In this document: positions 10,769 to 24,500 of the stretch, piece by piece | Numbering within the stretch: position 1 is the stretch's first letter | Layout: each line of letters begins with the position of its first letter | Assembly (NCBI RefSeq): GCF_021134715.1 | Contig: NC_060018.1 | Location: 5,163,501-5,227,500, forward strand | Length of the DNA stretch: 64,000 nucleotides | Source: Daphnia pulex | Lineage: Eukaryota > Arthropoda > Branchiopoda > Diplostraca > Daphniidae | Reading direction: 5' to 3' | Position numbers and translations under genes: made by a program | The notes under the pieces: generated by a model | Databases searched by the model: none | The model's input: the letters and a program-made list of their open reading frames with translations, nothing else | What the model was told of the DNA's origin: nothing

Positions 10769-12794
10769 ATGTCAAACACAAATACAAACTACGTCTCATG
10801 CATTCGAGTGGAAGGGAAACCTATTCTTCCACCTCTTGTAAGTTTTGATTTCTGTGACATGATTTTTTCTTTGTATACCTAACCATTCCAACTATCTCTG
10901 TCCAGATGAATGATGATAAACGACGAGCAATGCGGAAAATTAGAGATGAAGCTGTTGCAATTGAGTCCCGATTGAAAGAAAAACGACGGGCCCAACTTTT
11001 GGAGCAAGTCCAAATAATTCTTGATAAATGTGTGACACTTGATGAGCTGAATGTTTCAAAAGTGACACCCTCAAAGTATCGTCTCATCAGTGAACCTTTA
11101 TTGCAAACACCAGTGAAGATCAACAGTTCTCTTTCTCAGCCAACAATTAAACCGCTGCCAGTAACATCATATTCATTACCATCCACTCCACTACTTGATG
11201 ACGTTTCAATTGAGAATCTCCACAAGAAGTTTTTGTCCATGAAACAAGACTGCAAAGATGTTAGCATTTCAGAGTCATCAGCTGTAAGCACTGATCTAGG
11301 ACCTTACATGCAAAACTCAGATTCAGATTCTAGCTCAACAGAATCTGGAACTTCAACACCACGGGCATTGACCATCTCCGATACTGATATTTCTACGAGC
11401 TTAGACTGTTCAACCCCTATTAAATCTCAAAGAATGCGGCGCTTATCTTACACACTGGAAGCGCCTAGCCCTGTACTTTTAAAAATGATGCAGAACAAAG
11501 CGGCTGAAGAAGAGAAACTTGCCGTTTTGAATGTGCCTAAACTGAACCTTTCTGATTCTGACGAATTGCAGGGAAATGATTCCAACAATGTTGAAGCCAT
11601 GAAACAAAACAAGAATGTAATCCATGTTCCATCAATGAAATATTCTGCAACCATTTCGGATAAAAGTTCAAATATCAGCGAGGAAAATTCAACCCACAAT
11701 TTAGTGAACTTGAATTTGCGTCCTAGAGATACTGAGGATGTCGTTAACGGAAACTCTAATGAAAAACAAATGATCAACACTTCTGAAAAGCCAAACAAAT
11801 CTAAAGTTGAGCACATGTCTGTAACTTGCGATAACAACGGAAATTCACCCAGAACCCAAGATGTGCACAAAAATGGAAATTTCCTCGAAGACTTTATAAT
11901 GCAACAGCAGAAACTCATGAACGAATTACTTGAGAAACAGGCCAAAGAACAAGAGAGACTGGTGCAGCTATTTAGAGAACAAGAAGAGCAATTAGTGATG
12001 CAGATGCAAGCACAAACAGTACAGCAACCAGCAGCCCCCAAAAGCAAGAGTCCAGTCTGCCGTAGTTTGAAACGAAGTTTCGATCGTTCCGCCCAAGCTA
12101 GAAGTCTTTTTGAATCTGGACGCCTCTCTGCCCTAGTCCGTGGCTATTTAACTCGCCGCCTCATGACCACAGATCGGGTGCAATCCATCATCCAAACCAT
12201 CAGCGATACAACAACATGTCTCAAGGAGTTAAACCAGGGTAGCATGACGATCTTGCCAAGCGACGTCGAATTGCATAGGCGACTACTTCAGCAGCTAAAT
12301 GGAGCAATCCACGCTTTGCACGACATGTTTTTCGAATGGGATGTGAACGAAAGGATGCTGGTAATAGCCCGTGATCGTGAGAAAAAAGCTGGGCAAATGA
12401 TCGTTGCTGGAATGCCGATCCGAATGAGACCGAGAAGTCGCTCTCTCTCTTCAGCCACAGTCAAAAGTCTTGAGCGCAAGTTGACCCGACAAGAAAGCCA
12501 AAACAGCAGCCGGCCAAGCTCAGCCTCCACAGCACTTCCGCGCACCTCTCCGTCCAGTATGGCTTCTTCTACAGCGGATCGCAAACGCAGTCCTTCATCC
12601 AGCGGTTCTTTTTCCTCTTTCAGCGCTGCTCCATCAAATGGTAAATCGACTTTCTACACGCTTTCTACTTCACTACATAGTACATCGTTTGAAGCGTAAA
12701 GGCTAAATGCTTTTCTCTGTTTTCTTTATTGACAGGATCATTACACGGGAAGAACAAACATAAGCCCTCGACCCGAAAACCTTGGCGTTGTTGA
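10769..12794 (+). CDS. Cp110: Centriolar coiled-coil protein CP110
   Basis: Three exons, 10769-10837, 10906-12640 and 12736-12794, give 620 residues. The N-terminus (VSCIRVEGKPILPPL, then basic MNDDKRRAMRKIRDEA and QVQIILDKC) mirrors human CCP110 (ISLIRFHGVAILSPLL... and RVQEILDN). Residues about 348-390 are a coiled coil rich in Q and E (KQAKEQERLVQLFREQEEQL). Residues about 424-520 hold the conserved C-terminal block: SALVRGYLTRRLMTTDRV, IHALHDMFFEWDVNERM and DREKKAGQM, against human KGFLTRRLMQTDKL and IHDIFFVMDAAERM. CP110 caps the distal end of centrioles, limiting their length and suppressing ciliogenesis. It is much shorter than human CCP110 (about 1,000 residues), mostly in the middle. 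If the last intron is retained the frame continues to a stop at 12699. Poly(A) signals lie at 13028 and 13069. Confidence 0.88.
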
Positions 12795-15700
12795 TCTACT
12801 GATCTACTACTACTACTTATCGGTAAATTTAGTCCATGTCCATCTTGGTTAACGAAAGTCGCCTAGCTCTTTTTGTGGTGTGGGTTTGGTCATTAACACA
12901 CGCACAACTGTACTTTACATTCCCTCTGTATGAAATGTTTTTGGAAAGTCAAACTTTTATGATCTCCTATATTTCCCTTAATATTTGTCCGGAAGTTCTA
13001 CCTGTGTGCTCTCCCTTAAACCCGTTAAATAAAATGAAAGAAAAGAGCAATGATATGGATAATCATCAAATAAAACTGGGAGATAAAGGCTTTAAAAAAA
13101 AAATGGAACACTGAGCTCAATCTAGCAGCAAATCCGTTGATAGATGGAACACAAAACAAATGGTTGTGGAGGTATATAGAATGGGTTTATTTGTGACTAA
13201 GAGCTTTCCGTGGTGGGCGCGTGTACGGGAGGAGCGTCACGCTCCTCGAGATCCGTTGAACCCGTTTACTGAAGACGCGAGACAACTCGCTACCGCTGAC
13301 CGATATTTTTCCTACCCCTCCTTGCGGTTACAGCCGTGCTTCCCCTTTTCCCAGCATCTCTCTTTTCTCGAACTCGATTTGTATTTCTTAGTTGCATCAT
13401 CTTCTGTTACCATGACGCACTAGCCCAATTATTAATCAAGTCGATGACTCGACTTCATGTTAACCATTTCCTCCCTTAGCCAGACTCACGCTGGAGAGAC
13501 CGTCGTGAGTTGCGAAGTTTGTTCCTTTTTTTTCTTCCCAAGAAGTGGTCGCTGCTGACATCCTGACGAAAATTTCTCGTTTCACTGCCTCAATGTCCTA
13601 AAAGGCGCCACATATATAATAGATAAGAAAGCAAAACAAAAACATATTTCAGTGATGCTAAGAGAAATCAAGTCGAGTGAATTGGTGCGTGATAAACACG
13701 CCAAAATAATTATAAAGATTAGACAAAGTGTATAACTGGTCCCACCCAGGAAAAAAAAAAAGATTCTTGTGCCAAAGTATTCCTTATTTGAAAAAGCTTT
13801 AAAAGAAATGGTTAAAAGAAATCAATTCAAGAATAAACCAGAGAAACATATTTTATTTATTTAACATTTCAAGGTCTATTCAATTATCGGTTCACGAATT
13901 CCAATGCCAGCGTTCGGAAACCATATTTTATTGAATGGATCGTCAAAACTACAAAAACGCCGCGGGAAGGATATTTCCTGCCTTCCATGGAGACGTTTCT
14001 ATCAGCCAGTTGTTTTTTTTTTGGCAAATTGCCATTTAGTTGCTTTTGTTGTCCAAAATTTATGACTCGAATCATAAACCATGTAGACGCTAATAAATAT
14101 AATCCAACGTCGACAAAGTCTCGTAGCCCTTTTTAAAATCAAAGCAAGCAAGTGGCCAAAGCGAATCACATTTTGATTGAACTGATGACAATTGTGGACC
14201 GTCGGCTTAGTCGGCATTGTTTGAGTAGCCCATGCTGTTCAGCACCAAAAGTCGCCGTGGTTTTGTCTTCATCAGACCGGCACTCTGCCACCACCACTAT
14301 AATCTCCTCCGCCTCTTCGCCAAAAAATAATAATCCTTCCATCGTTAGTGCGGCCCAGGGGTCCTATACACAAAGACGCTGACAACCGCGCCGAAGAGTG
14401 ATCTAGATTCTCGGATGGACGGCAGGTAGTTTTCTCGGAACCTCTTTTTCTTTTTATTGGGTAATGGATCCGGCTTCCGCTCTCAATGCATTCTATTTCA
14501 AAAAGAGAATACACTGGCGAAATAGAATCAAATCAAAATAAGAGAACAATAGACTATCTTAATCACTTCTTTTGTTCTTGTATGGTGATGGAATCCAGCC
14601 GACTTTATCTTCGTGATGTTAGTTGTAGCCAAAGCGAAACTGTGTCATGTAGACGATGGTATTAAAACGTCATGATGAATCTTTATCAACGACCTTTCTT
14701 TCTGAAATTCTTTGTTTTTAATGATGTTCTTCATAAAAAAAAAGGCTATTCCAGCGAATGCGAATAGAGGGAAATCTCCGTTAATGCACTAGTAATGCAA
14801 ATTCGAAGAATTTATATGCAGACTATCCATTCTTTGCATAATTACATTTGGCAAGGAATAAGGTCAAAGAGGACGTAATGTTTTCTCGACGGTGAATGCC
14901 GTTCAATGTCCTTATCAAGTCAAAAGTGTCGGGCATTGTGTCAGGAAGAACACGTATCAGTGAGTTACCAAACCGAATCATTATTCCAACTTCATGGTAA
15001 AGTACCACGTTTCTCTGATGAGAAAACGTTTATTGTTATTGGTTTTTCTCTTCACTAAAGCAGCGCAATGGTCAATTGCTGAGCTAACTTAGCGGATACA
15101 TTTTATGATTTGGGAAGCTGATTTGGTCTCGGTTTAGTGATTTAACAGCCATCTGATTAAGCGAATGGGCAACAAGAAGAAAAAAAGAACATTGCAACGT
15201 TGCAAAACAATGTGACATTTATGGCTATCAGTCGTGATTCGTGTGCGGTTTCGGGCTCCACGATTCCTTTCGTGTCTGTTAAGCGGACGCCTATTTTTGT
15301 AATACGTGATTCACATGATATTCGAGTACAAGAAGAAAAAGAAGAAAAAAGAAGTCGGCCATTCGTTACGACTGTTGGTCAGCATGAGCCGTAGGACGTG
15401 GCGTTTCTTCTCGACGCAGATTGGATGCCAGGGCTGTTTCCTGCAACCTGCAATCAAGTAGTAAGTGCCCAATTTTTCATGCTGAGACTCTTAACTCGAA
15501 TTTTAGTTAACCGTATGTTTTTGGCGCCAATCCTTGGTGTCCGACTCGTTTGTTATTGTCGGCCATTCTTTTTTCTCCAACGGACAATCAATGACGAACA
15601 TGTCGCTTCACTGCATCTTTGGCAATCAGTGCCTTTTTTTCTCTCTCCACTCTATTAGGCATCTTTTTTTATTTCGAAAATCTTGAATGTCTCACCAAAG

Positions 15701-18700
15701 AAAAGAAATTTCGGCACAAATTTCTCATATTTTTAATAATTTTTCGAGGTGATGCCGGTTCAGCCCTTTTTCTTTTGAGCTGAGAGCGTGCGTTCGTGCA
15801 TCAGAGTCATTTCAGGTGTTTGAGAATTCTCACATGCCTCTCGCTCGCATTGTGAAACGTACCTAATTGCACAACACCCCTTCCATTCTTTAGTCTTTTT
15901 TCATCATCATCCTTTCTTTTCATTTCCATTCTTTCTGGGTTTCATGATCCACCACCAGCAGACGGTTTCCCCCGAATGCACATCAGACCATAATCGAGTA
16001 CACATTTCATAAGACATAAATATGAATATAGATGTGTATCGTATATATTATAGAAAGATGGTAGGCTCACGTATCGTCTGCGGTCACTCGACCTAAAGGT
16101 ACATTGTGTCTAGTGGATCCCAGTGCATTTGGGAAACTTGATCGATGACGTTACCTTACTTCTTCCCATGTGCTATCCGTGTCCTCTTTGACGAACGCCG
16201 GCCATCAATATCAACAATCCGTCCATTTGTTAGTACCTATCATCGTCTTGGCTTGAGTCCTCCCTTGGTTGCCGGGGCAACGAAAGATCTCCCCAGCCGA
16301 ACTAACGGTGCAATCGTTTTGAGCTAAGAAGAATCGAACCTATCACATGAAGGGCGTACGAAGGGTAGAAAAATAAACACTCTCTCACACACCCCCTGAC
16401 ATCCGATGAATAGATTAATGGTAATAACCAGTTAACCACCTGTGTGTGGCCTCATCATCCATACGCACGCAGGTTGGAGAAGTAGGGAAAGAGGGTGTTG
16501 AAAGATGTCGGGTGTCTTTTCCTTCTTCTTCCAACAGTCCTGGGAAATGCATTTTAAGGGAAAAATTAGAAACGATTTAAAGAAAAGTCGCCTTGAGGGA
16601 TGCGGAAGAAGATGAGACGGGATGTGGATACTCTCGGAGTGGAAAAGTTTGGTAAAACCACAAAAGTTAGGAACACATTTAACAGAGAGTTTATTTTGGT
16701 TTAACAAAAATTATATAGGTACGATTCTTTATTTATAGACTGGCGGTGGTAAAAAATAAACAACATAATATCTCGCTATGAATTGGATCCGTTAGCGAAA
16801 ATGCACAATGAGTTAGTGATGAATGGGAATAATGATCCTTGGCAGAGCCGACGTGATGCCATCGGGATGTCTGGAGTGTATATACACCCGGTATTAAGGT
16901 CACTTTGGAACTGAGCTAGAATTACGACGATGACAGTAGTAACAATAACAAAAACAACTACAACAAAAACAGACATTTCCTGGCCCGATGGGTACGTTGG
17001 TGGTTGGAGCCGGAGAAAAGGAAGGGGGGAAGGCGGTGACGGAATGTCATTGACGGAAGCAACTTTCTCTCCAAGCATAAAATAAAAAAATAGGAACCCT
17101 CATCAAAGGAGACAATAAAGAAGTTGCCGAATATGTTGAGGTGTTTGTTCCTGTTTTCCCATTTTATTTTATTTCATTTTATTTTTTTCAGTTTATCGAC
17201 CGCCCTAATATTTTATTCCGATGAGGAGTTCTTTATTATTTCCCCAGACATCATTAACTTTCTTGCAGTGAAAAGGCTTCACTTGGTTTTAAGGACAATT
17301 CGATAAACTTTATTTCATTGCTTCCATTATACGTTGTTAATGGACTTATGTAGGCCCACCGTTTCCGTGTATGATGTGTGCGCGTTTTTGTCGAAGACCC
17401 AAAAGAGAGAGAGAGAGCTGGATGTGTATAGGAAACAAGGCGAGAGAATCCATCGTGACCCACTTTTGAGACGTACAGTTGTTAGCCACCGTGAACGATA
17501 TTGATTCGCTTGATCAAGTTTTTGAATTGATAATGAGACAAAACGAGAAACATTCGCTGTAAAAAGGACCGGTCGAACGATTTTAACTCGCCGTGAAATC
17601 GAGGCTGATGCTTACATAATCCCGCCACCCCCGATATCCGTGAACTGATCAATGAGCTCCATCAAGACCGTTCCTACACATTTCTTTTTTCTTATTCTTA
17701 CCTTCATTGCGGTTGTCTCTTTCTATCCCATTTTTCTATTTTCCTCTTTTGAAATTAAGAGAAGAAAAGACTCGGGGGAAATTGATACGAAAAGGCAGAA
17801 AATTGAGCGCTTCCAGAAATTTCAAAATCTTTTTTGTTGCTTTCAAATTGAGTGCTGGCCGGGGGTGGACAATAAAGAGTCGTTGTTGTCGTCGTAGGTA
17901 CTCCCAGCCGTAACTGACATTAAGGTAGGACCAAGTCCCTTTTTGAAAAGTAACGGGTCTCGCATTGGTCACAGCTTGTGTAAAAGCGTTGACTAATGAC
18001 CAGCCCGTTCGCCGTACATTACGCATCAAATTTGTGAGTCCAATAATGGAGAAGAAAATCATCTCTTTTCTATTTAAGAACATAATCAGCTTGAAATTTT
18101 TCGCAATGATGAGAGAGAGGGAAAGAAAAACAACACACACTCAAGACAGAATTGAGCCAATGGTCGAGTTAAATATCCCAGCAATTTATGCGTTATTTGT
18201 TTTACGGTCTCGCCGCAGAAAAAAGGATAACGAGGTTTTCTTTTCATTCCGGGAATTCTTGAATAATTTGAGAACGCGTCGAGCAACATTATTGGGTGAG
18301 AATAACAATAACCTACAAAAAAAAATTCGATGGAAACGAGTTCTCTGGCTACTGTCAAAACTTTGCACGATACTTGATTGGCATTCATTTGTAACGGGTC
18401 GCGTCCTTGCCATTGTTTCTCTTTTTTTCATTTCGCCGAATCAAGAGAATATGACGAATGGCTGTGCGTGGTTCGATTTCATATTTGAGAGTAGAAATTA
18501 AGAAAATTGAAATTACCGCCTCCTTACAAATTATTGTCAATCATTCACGGACGTCAAACCTGCTGAGAAGCCGTGCCGAACGAAACGAAATGATGACATC
18601 AGCCAACGGTATCTCTTTTCTCGGTTCAATCACGCAAGCTCGTTAGAAAAGAGAGAGAAAAAGAAACGTGCGACAATAGCATCTCTCGTCCGTCTTATGT

Positions 18701-19965
18701 TTATTTTCATATGCTGTTGAAGTCTCTCTCTAGTTTTGTTGAATTCATTTGCTGGAAATAGCATAATTACCACGGTCATTGATACGCTTTTTTTCCCGTA
18801 GTTTTCTGGATGATACTTCACGTTTTTTTTAAAGAAAAATACTCGAATAACAAGGAAGATACAGTGATATTAATTATCGTTCTCTTCACCTCCTCTCTGA
18901 AAATAGCGGTTCTAACCGATGCTGCTTTTATTGTTGGTTTTCGTTCTTGTAGAAGAACAGAGAGTCCTCCAGTGACAAGCGATTTCCACGGTACGACTCT
19001 TGGATGGAGTGGAGGACGGGGGGTCAGACACAACAGAGAGGCTAAGGCTGTGTGTGATGATTGTCTCCGCGTGACCATTCGGGAAACGAGTCGTGGATAT
19101 TCCACTATTCTCGATTGTCTTCTTTCATTTTTTAAAAACTCCAAACTGGATTGTTTTTTAAAAACAATTTCTTAACATCTGGACGCGTACATTTACTTGA
19201 TTATTTGACGAATTCATTTTAGGTAGTACGTAATAACATGATTGGTCTAATGGGGGGGGGGGGAAACTGGACCTGTTCAATGGTTGACATTGTAATAGAT
19301 TATTCAGCGAAAATTTTTTCGGGGATCAAAGTACCTTTAAGTGTTATTTACATTCATTTAAACTATCGTGACGAAATAAGGAGCCGGATCGTTTAGTGTC
19401 GTGGTGTTTATTGACATTTCCCTTGCTGCCATCCCATTTTTTGTTTGGCTGTGACGCTTTGATTCGTTTTGAATGCAGAGTGGTTTGTATGGCTATTCAA
19501 TTAAGAAGACTCCCCAGCAAGTCGTTGCCTATCCTTCAGGGCATTAAAAGATTGAATTTCCTCGTTCCCAAGTAACGTCGCCGTGTACTTTTTTTTTTCT
19601 GTGTGTAACTTTTTGTCATCGAGACGTAACGATGCAATCAACAGTGAAGCTGTAAAGATCACCAAAGCCTTAAATAGCATTTATTTCTTGCCAGACTGTG
19701 AATGTGACTAGTGGCCGGCTAAAAGGTTTGCTGCTGCCACTGGGCCGGCTCGGTCCCACTCGCTCGTCTCACCTGCCCCGGTCTCTCTCTCATTTTCATA
19801 AGTTGATATTTCTTCTTGTTGTGTTTCTCGCTTGCTCCCCTCCCCCCCACTAGAAATAGCAACTGTGAAAACCGAAGGAGGGATTACATAGAAAAAAGAA
19901 AAGATAAAAACATACCTACGGTAGAAATAAGCACCGAGAAAAATATAGGCGGTCTGTCCGACTGA
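12795..19965. other. CP110 3' UTR and about 7 kb without a supported gene
   Basis: The first about 280 bp are the CP110 3' UTR, with AATAAA at 13028-13033 and 13069-13074. The rest holds only short open frames with no recognisable domain, scattered pyrimidine-rich stretches and a run of 12 G at 19252-19263. I see no RNA gene. It may contain distal control sequence or unseen 5' exons of the downstream secreted-protein gene. Confidence 0.45.
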
Positions 19966-20005
19966 TATAAAAACCCTCGACTGGGAGAAACCGAACGTTC
20001 AGTCT
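19966..20005 (+). promoter_or_regulatory. Core promoter of the large-intron secreted-protein gene
   Basis: TATAAAAA at 19966-19973 is followed by the initiator TTCAGTCTT, with the presumed start A at 20001. The about 425-nt leader that follows contains no ATG before the one at 20426, which strongly supports that codon as the start. Confidence 0.6.
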
Positions 20006-20425
20006 TCTCCCGGCCGCGCGGCCCACAACACCCGTATTCTCCTTCTTCTGCTCTATCTCATTTCCCTCCCGTTTCCACCTCTCTTGCGAAACCCCCCCAC
20101 TCCAAAAGTACTCGTTGACTTTCTTCGCTCGGTTTACATCAGCAAACAGAGTTCAGAAGAAAAAAAACAAAAAGATTCGCATTAGATATTTTTGATCAGA
20201 TTCCAAGAAAATCCGGGATTAGCCATTTGTTTCACTTGTCATTTGGTGTCCCCATCCGCCTCCCATTAATTTATCTTCCCGTCATCAAATCGCCGAGAAA
20301 GAGAGTCAAGTGCCCGTTTGTTTTTGTTGATTGACCAGACCCGCTCTACCGATTCGTCGAGTTTATCAACCCGCGCCTGATCGCACCATTTAAAGGAAAC
20401 GACCGTTCGCGCTCAGCAATTCACC

Positions 20426-21485
20426 ATGACCCAAAACAGGTACGATTCCCATTTATTTTACTCCGCATTTTGCGCCAAGTCAAAGAATTGCTGAATTTTC
20501 TCAGTGCGTCATATTTGTGTGACGGGTTGTGATGGATTGATGAAAGCTCCGAAAAAACCAGTTTAGTGTTACAGTAGCCGGTATTTCCAACGATTTGGAG
20601 CCGCTATATCTCTTCTTCAAGTGACGGGAGAAGATGATGGGAAAACGAGCAGGATAATTTTTGATTAAGACAGGTCGAGATTCGAATCAAACAGTGTGAA
20701 ATCAAAAGAACTGGTCAAATAGGCTGGAAAAAAAAGATCTGATAAGCGAGTGGTTGGACAGTCGCTTCGTTAATTTCCTTCAAATAGAAATAAATGAATT
20801 TCGCTGGCCAGAAAAAAGGATATTGCCGTCCTTGCCGGCATGACATATTTAAAATTCTTTTTTGAGGTCTGTTGGCCCTGGTCGTTTGCTCTCAAGTCTC
20901 AAATAATTGTCATTACAGACGCCCCGGATTTGTTGTGACATAACTCGAGAATTTTCCGTTAGATTATCCATCAAGACGAGCTTTTTTTACCCCCTCCTTC
21001 TTGGCTCCCTTCTCTCACTGTGTCGATCGTCACGCTCGGTAAATTCGACAACAGTCTGCTGCTTCGCTGTTCGTCTATCTATACCTGTCATTCACATGCC
21101 ATGTAGCCTTGCCAGGGCAACTGGTAGAACTTCAAGAACATTTCTCATTTCTATAGAGTTCTTTCTTTTTTAAAGAACGAAAAACAATGTTCAGCAAAAA
21201 TGGGTGTAGGTGGGTGTAATGAGTTGGTATACGTGACGTCACATAGTGTTCGTTTTTCTTTCCTTTTTTTAAAAAAATTTGTTATATTGGCGCGTCGCTG
21301 AACTTGTCACAGTCTCTTTGGCGTATTCTGATTTTGAACCCACCTCTCTTTTATTTCTCGGTTATCATTCATCATTGCTAGTAGGTTGCACTCGACTGCC
21401 CCGCCATTCAATGTGGGTCGCAAACAACAAATCGGAAAACAAACACAAACCCCAACGTCAGTAGATATTCGGGAGTGAAAAGAGT

Positions 21486-21525
<40 letters not shown>

Positions 21526-24500
21526 TTGCCGCTCTGATTTCATCAAAAAATATTTCCCGGCCCTTTGCGGTTCGTTAACCACCGTATCAGATGTAGTAGT
21601 TATATAGTAGTAGCATTCTACAGGTACACAGTGGGTACAGCGCGGTGGGTATAATGCAGTGGGATTTTAGTGTTGCCAATTCAGTAGTAAATTCCTAGTG
21701 GGAAATGGAAGGAAAAGCAAATAGTTGCCATTCTTGATTGTTTTTGGCTTTGTTTTATCGATTGTCTATTGATTGACGGGCCATTAGGTACGACGGTTCT
21801 ATTTCGGTCAATGACGGGAGCTACTACGCGTTCCTCCATTAAACCCACGTATACCCATTCCCTGGTTTACATACAGTGGGTACCTAAAGTATCCGTACGG
21901 CTGAGAGGAGCAGTACGGAAAACGCGTTTTTCAAAACGCTCCCATAAATTGAATTCTCGTTGGAATGCAATAAAATTTTTTTGTAAGGTTAAGATTAGGG
22001 TGGGGTTTCATCTGATTTTTTTTGGGAATTTTTCAACAACGCGATATGTGGTTTTTATCGCGTTGCGAAAGTATCCGTACGGCCGAGAGGCCTAGTAGGG
22101 AAATGGGCTTACTTTGGAGGCCTCTTATTCGGTAAATAAGTAACATTAAAGGGTGGGAAAGTTCTTAAAAAAAAGAGCTGCATTAGCTCTATATGTGATC
22201 ATAAGATCACATTTTTTAAGTTTCATTTATAGTAATGAAATCAAAAATGAAAACACGAATTATAAGTTTTCCGTTTTCTTCCCCTCGATTCCCCATCACC
22301 AGTGTTGCCATGTCCCAAAATCTCTTTCTTCCCTTGGACGGAAGAGGGAGAAAGAGAAAGGGTAAATATCTTTTTATATGGCAACACTGGTGATGGGGAA
22401 TCGAGGGGAAGAAAACGGAAAACTTATAATTCGTGTTTTCATTTTTGATTTCATTACTATAAATGAAACTTAAAAAATGTGATCTTATGATCACATATAA
22501 GGCTAATGCAGCTCTTTTTTTTTAAGAACTTTCCCACCCTTTAATGTTACTTATTTACCGAATAAGAGGCCTCCAAAGTAAGCCCATTTCCCTACTAGGC
22601 CTCTCGGCCGTACGGATACTTTCGCAACGCGATAAAAACCACATATCGCGTTGTTGAAAAATTCCCAAAAAAAATCAGATGAAACCCCACCCTAATCTTA
22701 ACCTTACAAAAAAATTTTATTGCATTCCAACGAGAATTCAATTTATGGGAGCGTTTTGAAAAACGCGTTTTCCGTACTGCTCCTCTCAGCCGTACGGATA
22801 CTTTAGGTACCCACTGTATGTATAAAGGATCTATGCAGGGAGGATAGAAAAGGCTTGTCCTCGCTTTGTTTTCTTGTTCTTTTATTATTTATTTCCCTTT
22901 TTTTCGGGTTTTACAGTTAGGCAGTGAACATTTTCGTTTTGTCGAATAACGTGATGATGAGATGGGCTGCACGGGGGCGGCGGCGGCGGCGGCCCTCCAT
23001 CGATATTCTATGCAACTCTCGTCGAATGAAAGAAAGAAACGCGCAGTTCAATAAAAATAAAATTCCGTTTGGAGGAAACGTCGTTAGACGAGCATTAGCG
23101 GTCATGCGGGAAGCGGCACCCACCGAAATCACCGAAATCCCCCCCCACGAAAGAAGGAAAAGAAGAAAGAATTATTAATATGGCACTTGGTTTTCATTCA
23201 CTTGGGCACTAGGAGCCGACGACCGACTTACTCCGAGCGGGAGTCGAGCGCGCGTTCTTCTGTGCGCATTTCTTTTATTTTCATGATTGGATCATTTTGT
23301 GTTTCAAATTGACGTCAAAAGGCTCGTTAATACGTACAGAAATGCGTTAAGAGTCCTCCATTGTAGTACGGCACAACGTCGTACACTCTGAGCAGACCGG
23401 CGTGAGAAACACGGACTAGAGTTCTTGTTTTCTTTTAACTCTCACCCTCCATCTCCCCTCAACTCATTTCTTTGTTTTTTTCCTTAACGTATATGCCCAG
23501 TTGACGGTGTATACATGTTGAGGTGTTTTGTAGGCTCTATAGTACGCATATCTCCTGTTTGTGTCGTTGTCTGCTTTTCTCTATTTCCTGGAGGTGCCGG
23601 ACGCGCTTGAGGGCAACGTGTCATCCCTCCCTTCCCCGTCTTCTGAAACCCCAATTGTTCATCAAAAAAAGAATCGGGAGGGTCATACACGAGGCCCCCG
23701 GTTTTTTTTTCGTTTGAGCATTACGGCTCGGCTGTGTAGCGGCGCTGTAGCTGTTTTCGGTAGTAGTATTTTTATGACGACTCCCTTATTGCCCGCTGCG
23801 AGAGTGGATATATCGCCGGCTGTGCCGCAGTCATTACAGACGTAATTGTCTACGTTGACGTAGCAAGCTCCCAGTGTGGGGTGGGTGGGTGGGTTAGGAG
23901 GACAGCCCATCCACTGAAGGACGGTGAAAAACAAAAGGCTTGTCGATATCGGATGAGAAGAAGAATCCGGACGATAGAGGCGCGATGATGATGGATGGAA
24001 TTGGGTAATAGGTAGACGTGATGAGGAAAGGTTTAGACACCCGTCATCAGACCATATCCTACTACTCACCTGGGCCGACAATGGGCGCCCAGGAAAGGCC
24101 AACCGACGATTTTCGTTTCCATATCTCACCTTTTTTCTTTTTCTTTCGAGACAGCTTTTTTATTGCATATCTCGTCGACGGCCGGCACGCTAGAAAAAGA
24201 CAACAAAAGGTTCCAACTAACTCAAAAGTATATATGTGTGCCTTTGACACACACACACACCTGTGGCGTCGGAATCCAGCCGGTGGAAAATATAAGAAGG
24301 AAATCAACATTGAAAGGAGAATGGATGGAGTTGCTTATATACGATTGTCCATTTTATTTTCAATGAGGTCGTGACTCTTCAAAGTTGTAGTATTTCTTTT
24401 GCCTAATAAAAGAAGAAGGCAAACTCTCTTGACGTTCGACACTCGTCGTCATCGCCGAGAGAATGAGTGTGGTTAATTCAGGAGCCGCAGACTACTGGTG

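Larger units (their letters stand above)
21874..22816. mobile_element. Non-autonomous fold-back element (long inverted-repeat MITE, TA target duplication)
   Basis: Left arm 21874-22311 and right arm 22378-22816 are near-perfect reverse complements of about 438 bp around a 66-bp centre. The tips read CAGTGGGTACCTAAAG and its complement and are flanked by TA on both sides (21872-21873, 22817-22818). This is typical of Tc1/mariner-type insertions, whose tips often begin CAGT. The 16-mer AAAGTATCCGTACGGC occurs twice per arm (21886, 22068; complements at 22607 and 22789), which resembles subterminal transposase-binding repeats. By eye the arms differ by only a few bases (for example around 22184 against 22506 and one A-run length), suggesting recent insertion or arm homogenisation. 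The open frames inside are mirror shadows of each other and encode nothing recognisable. No transposase is present. Confidence 0.85.

Noticed and set aside
11448-12047. 199-residue open frame on - inside CP110 exon 2
   Set aside because: It is the exact antisense of a well-supported coding exon; its cysteine/serine-rich composition is a complement artefact and shows no domain.
17124-17306. Hydrophobic short frame on + that could pass for a signal peptide
   Set aside because: Phenylalanine-rich because of poly(T); no promoter, donor or partner exon.
22153-22494. Mirror-image open frames in the fold-back element (70 and 92 residues)
   Set aside because: They are the same sequence read from each arm; no transposase similarity.
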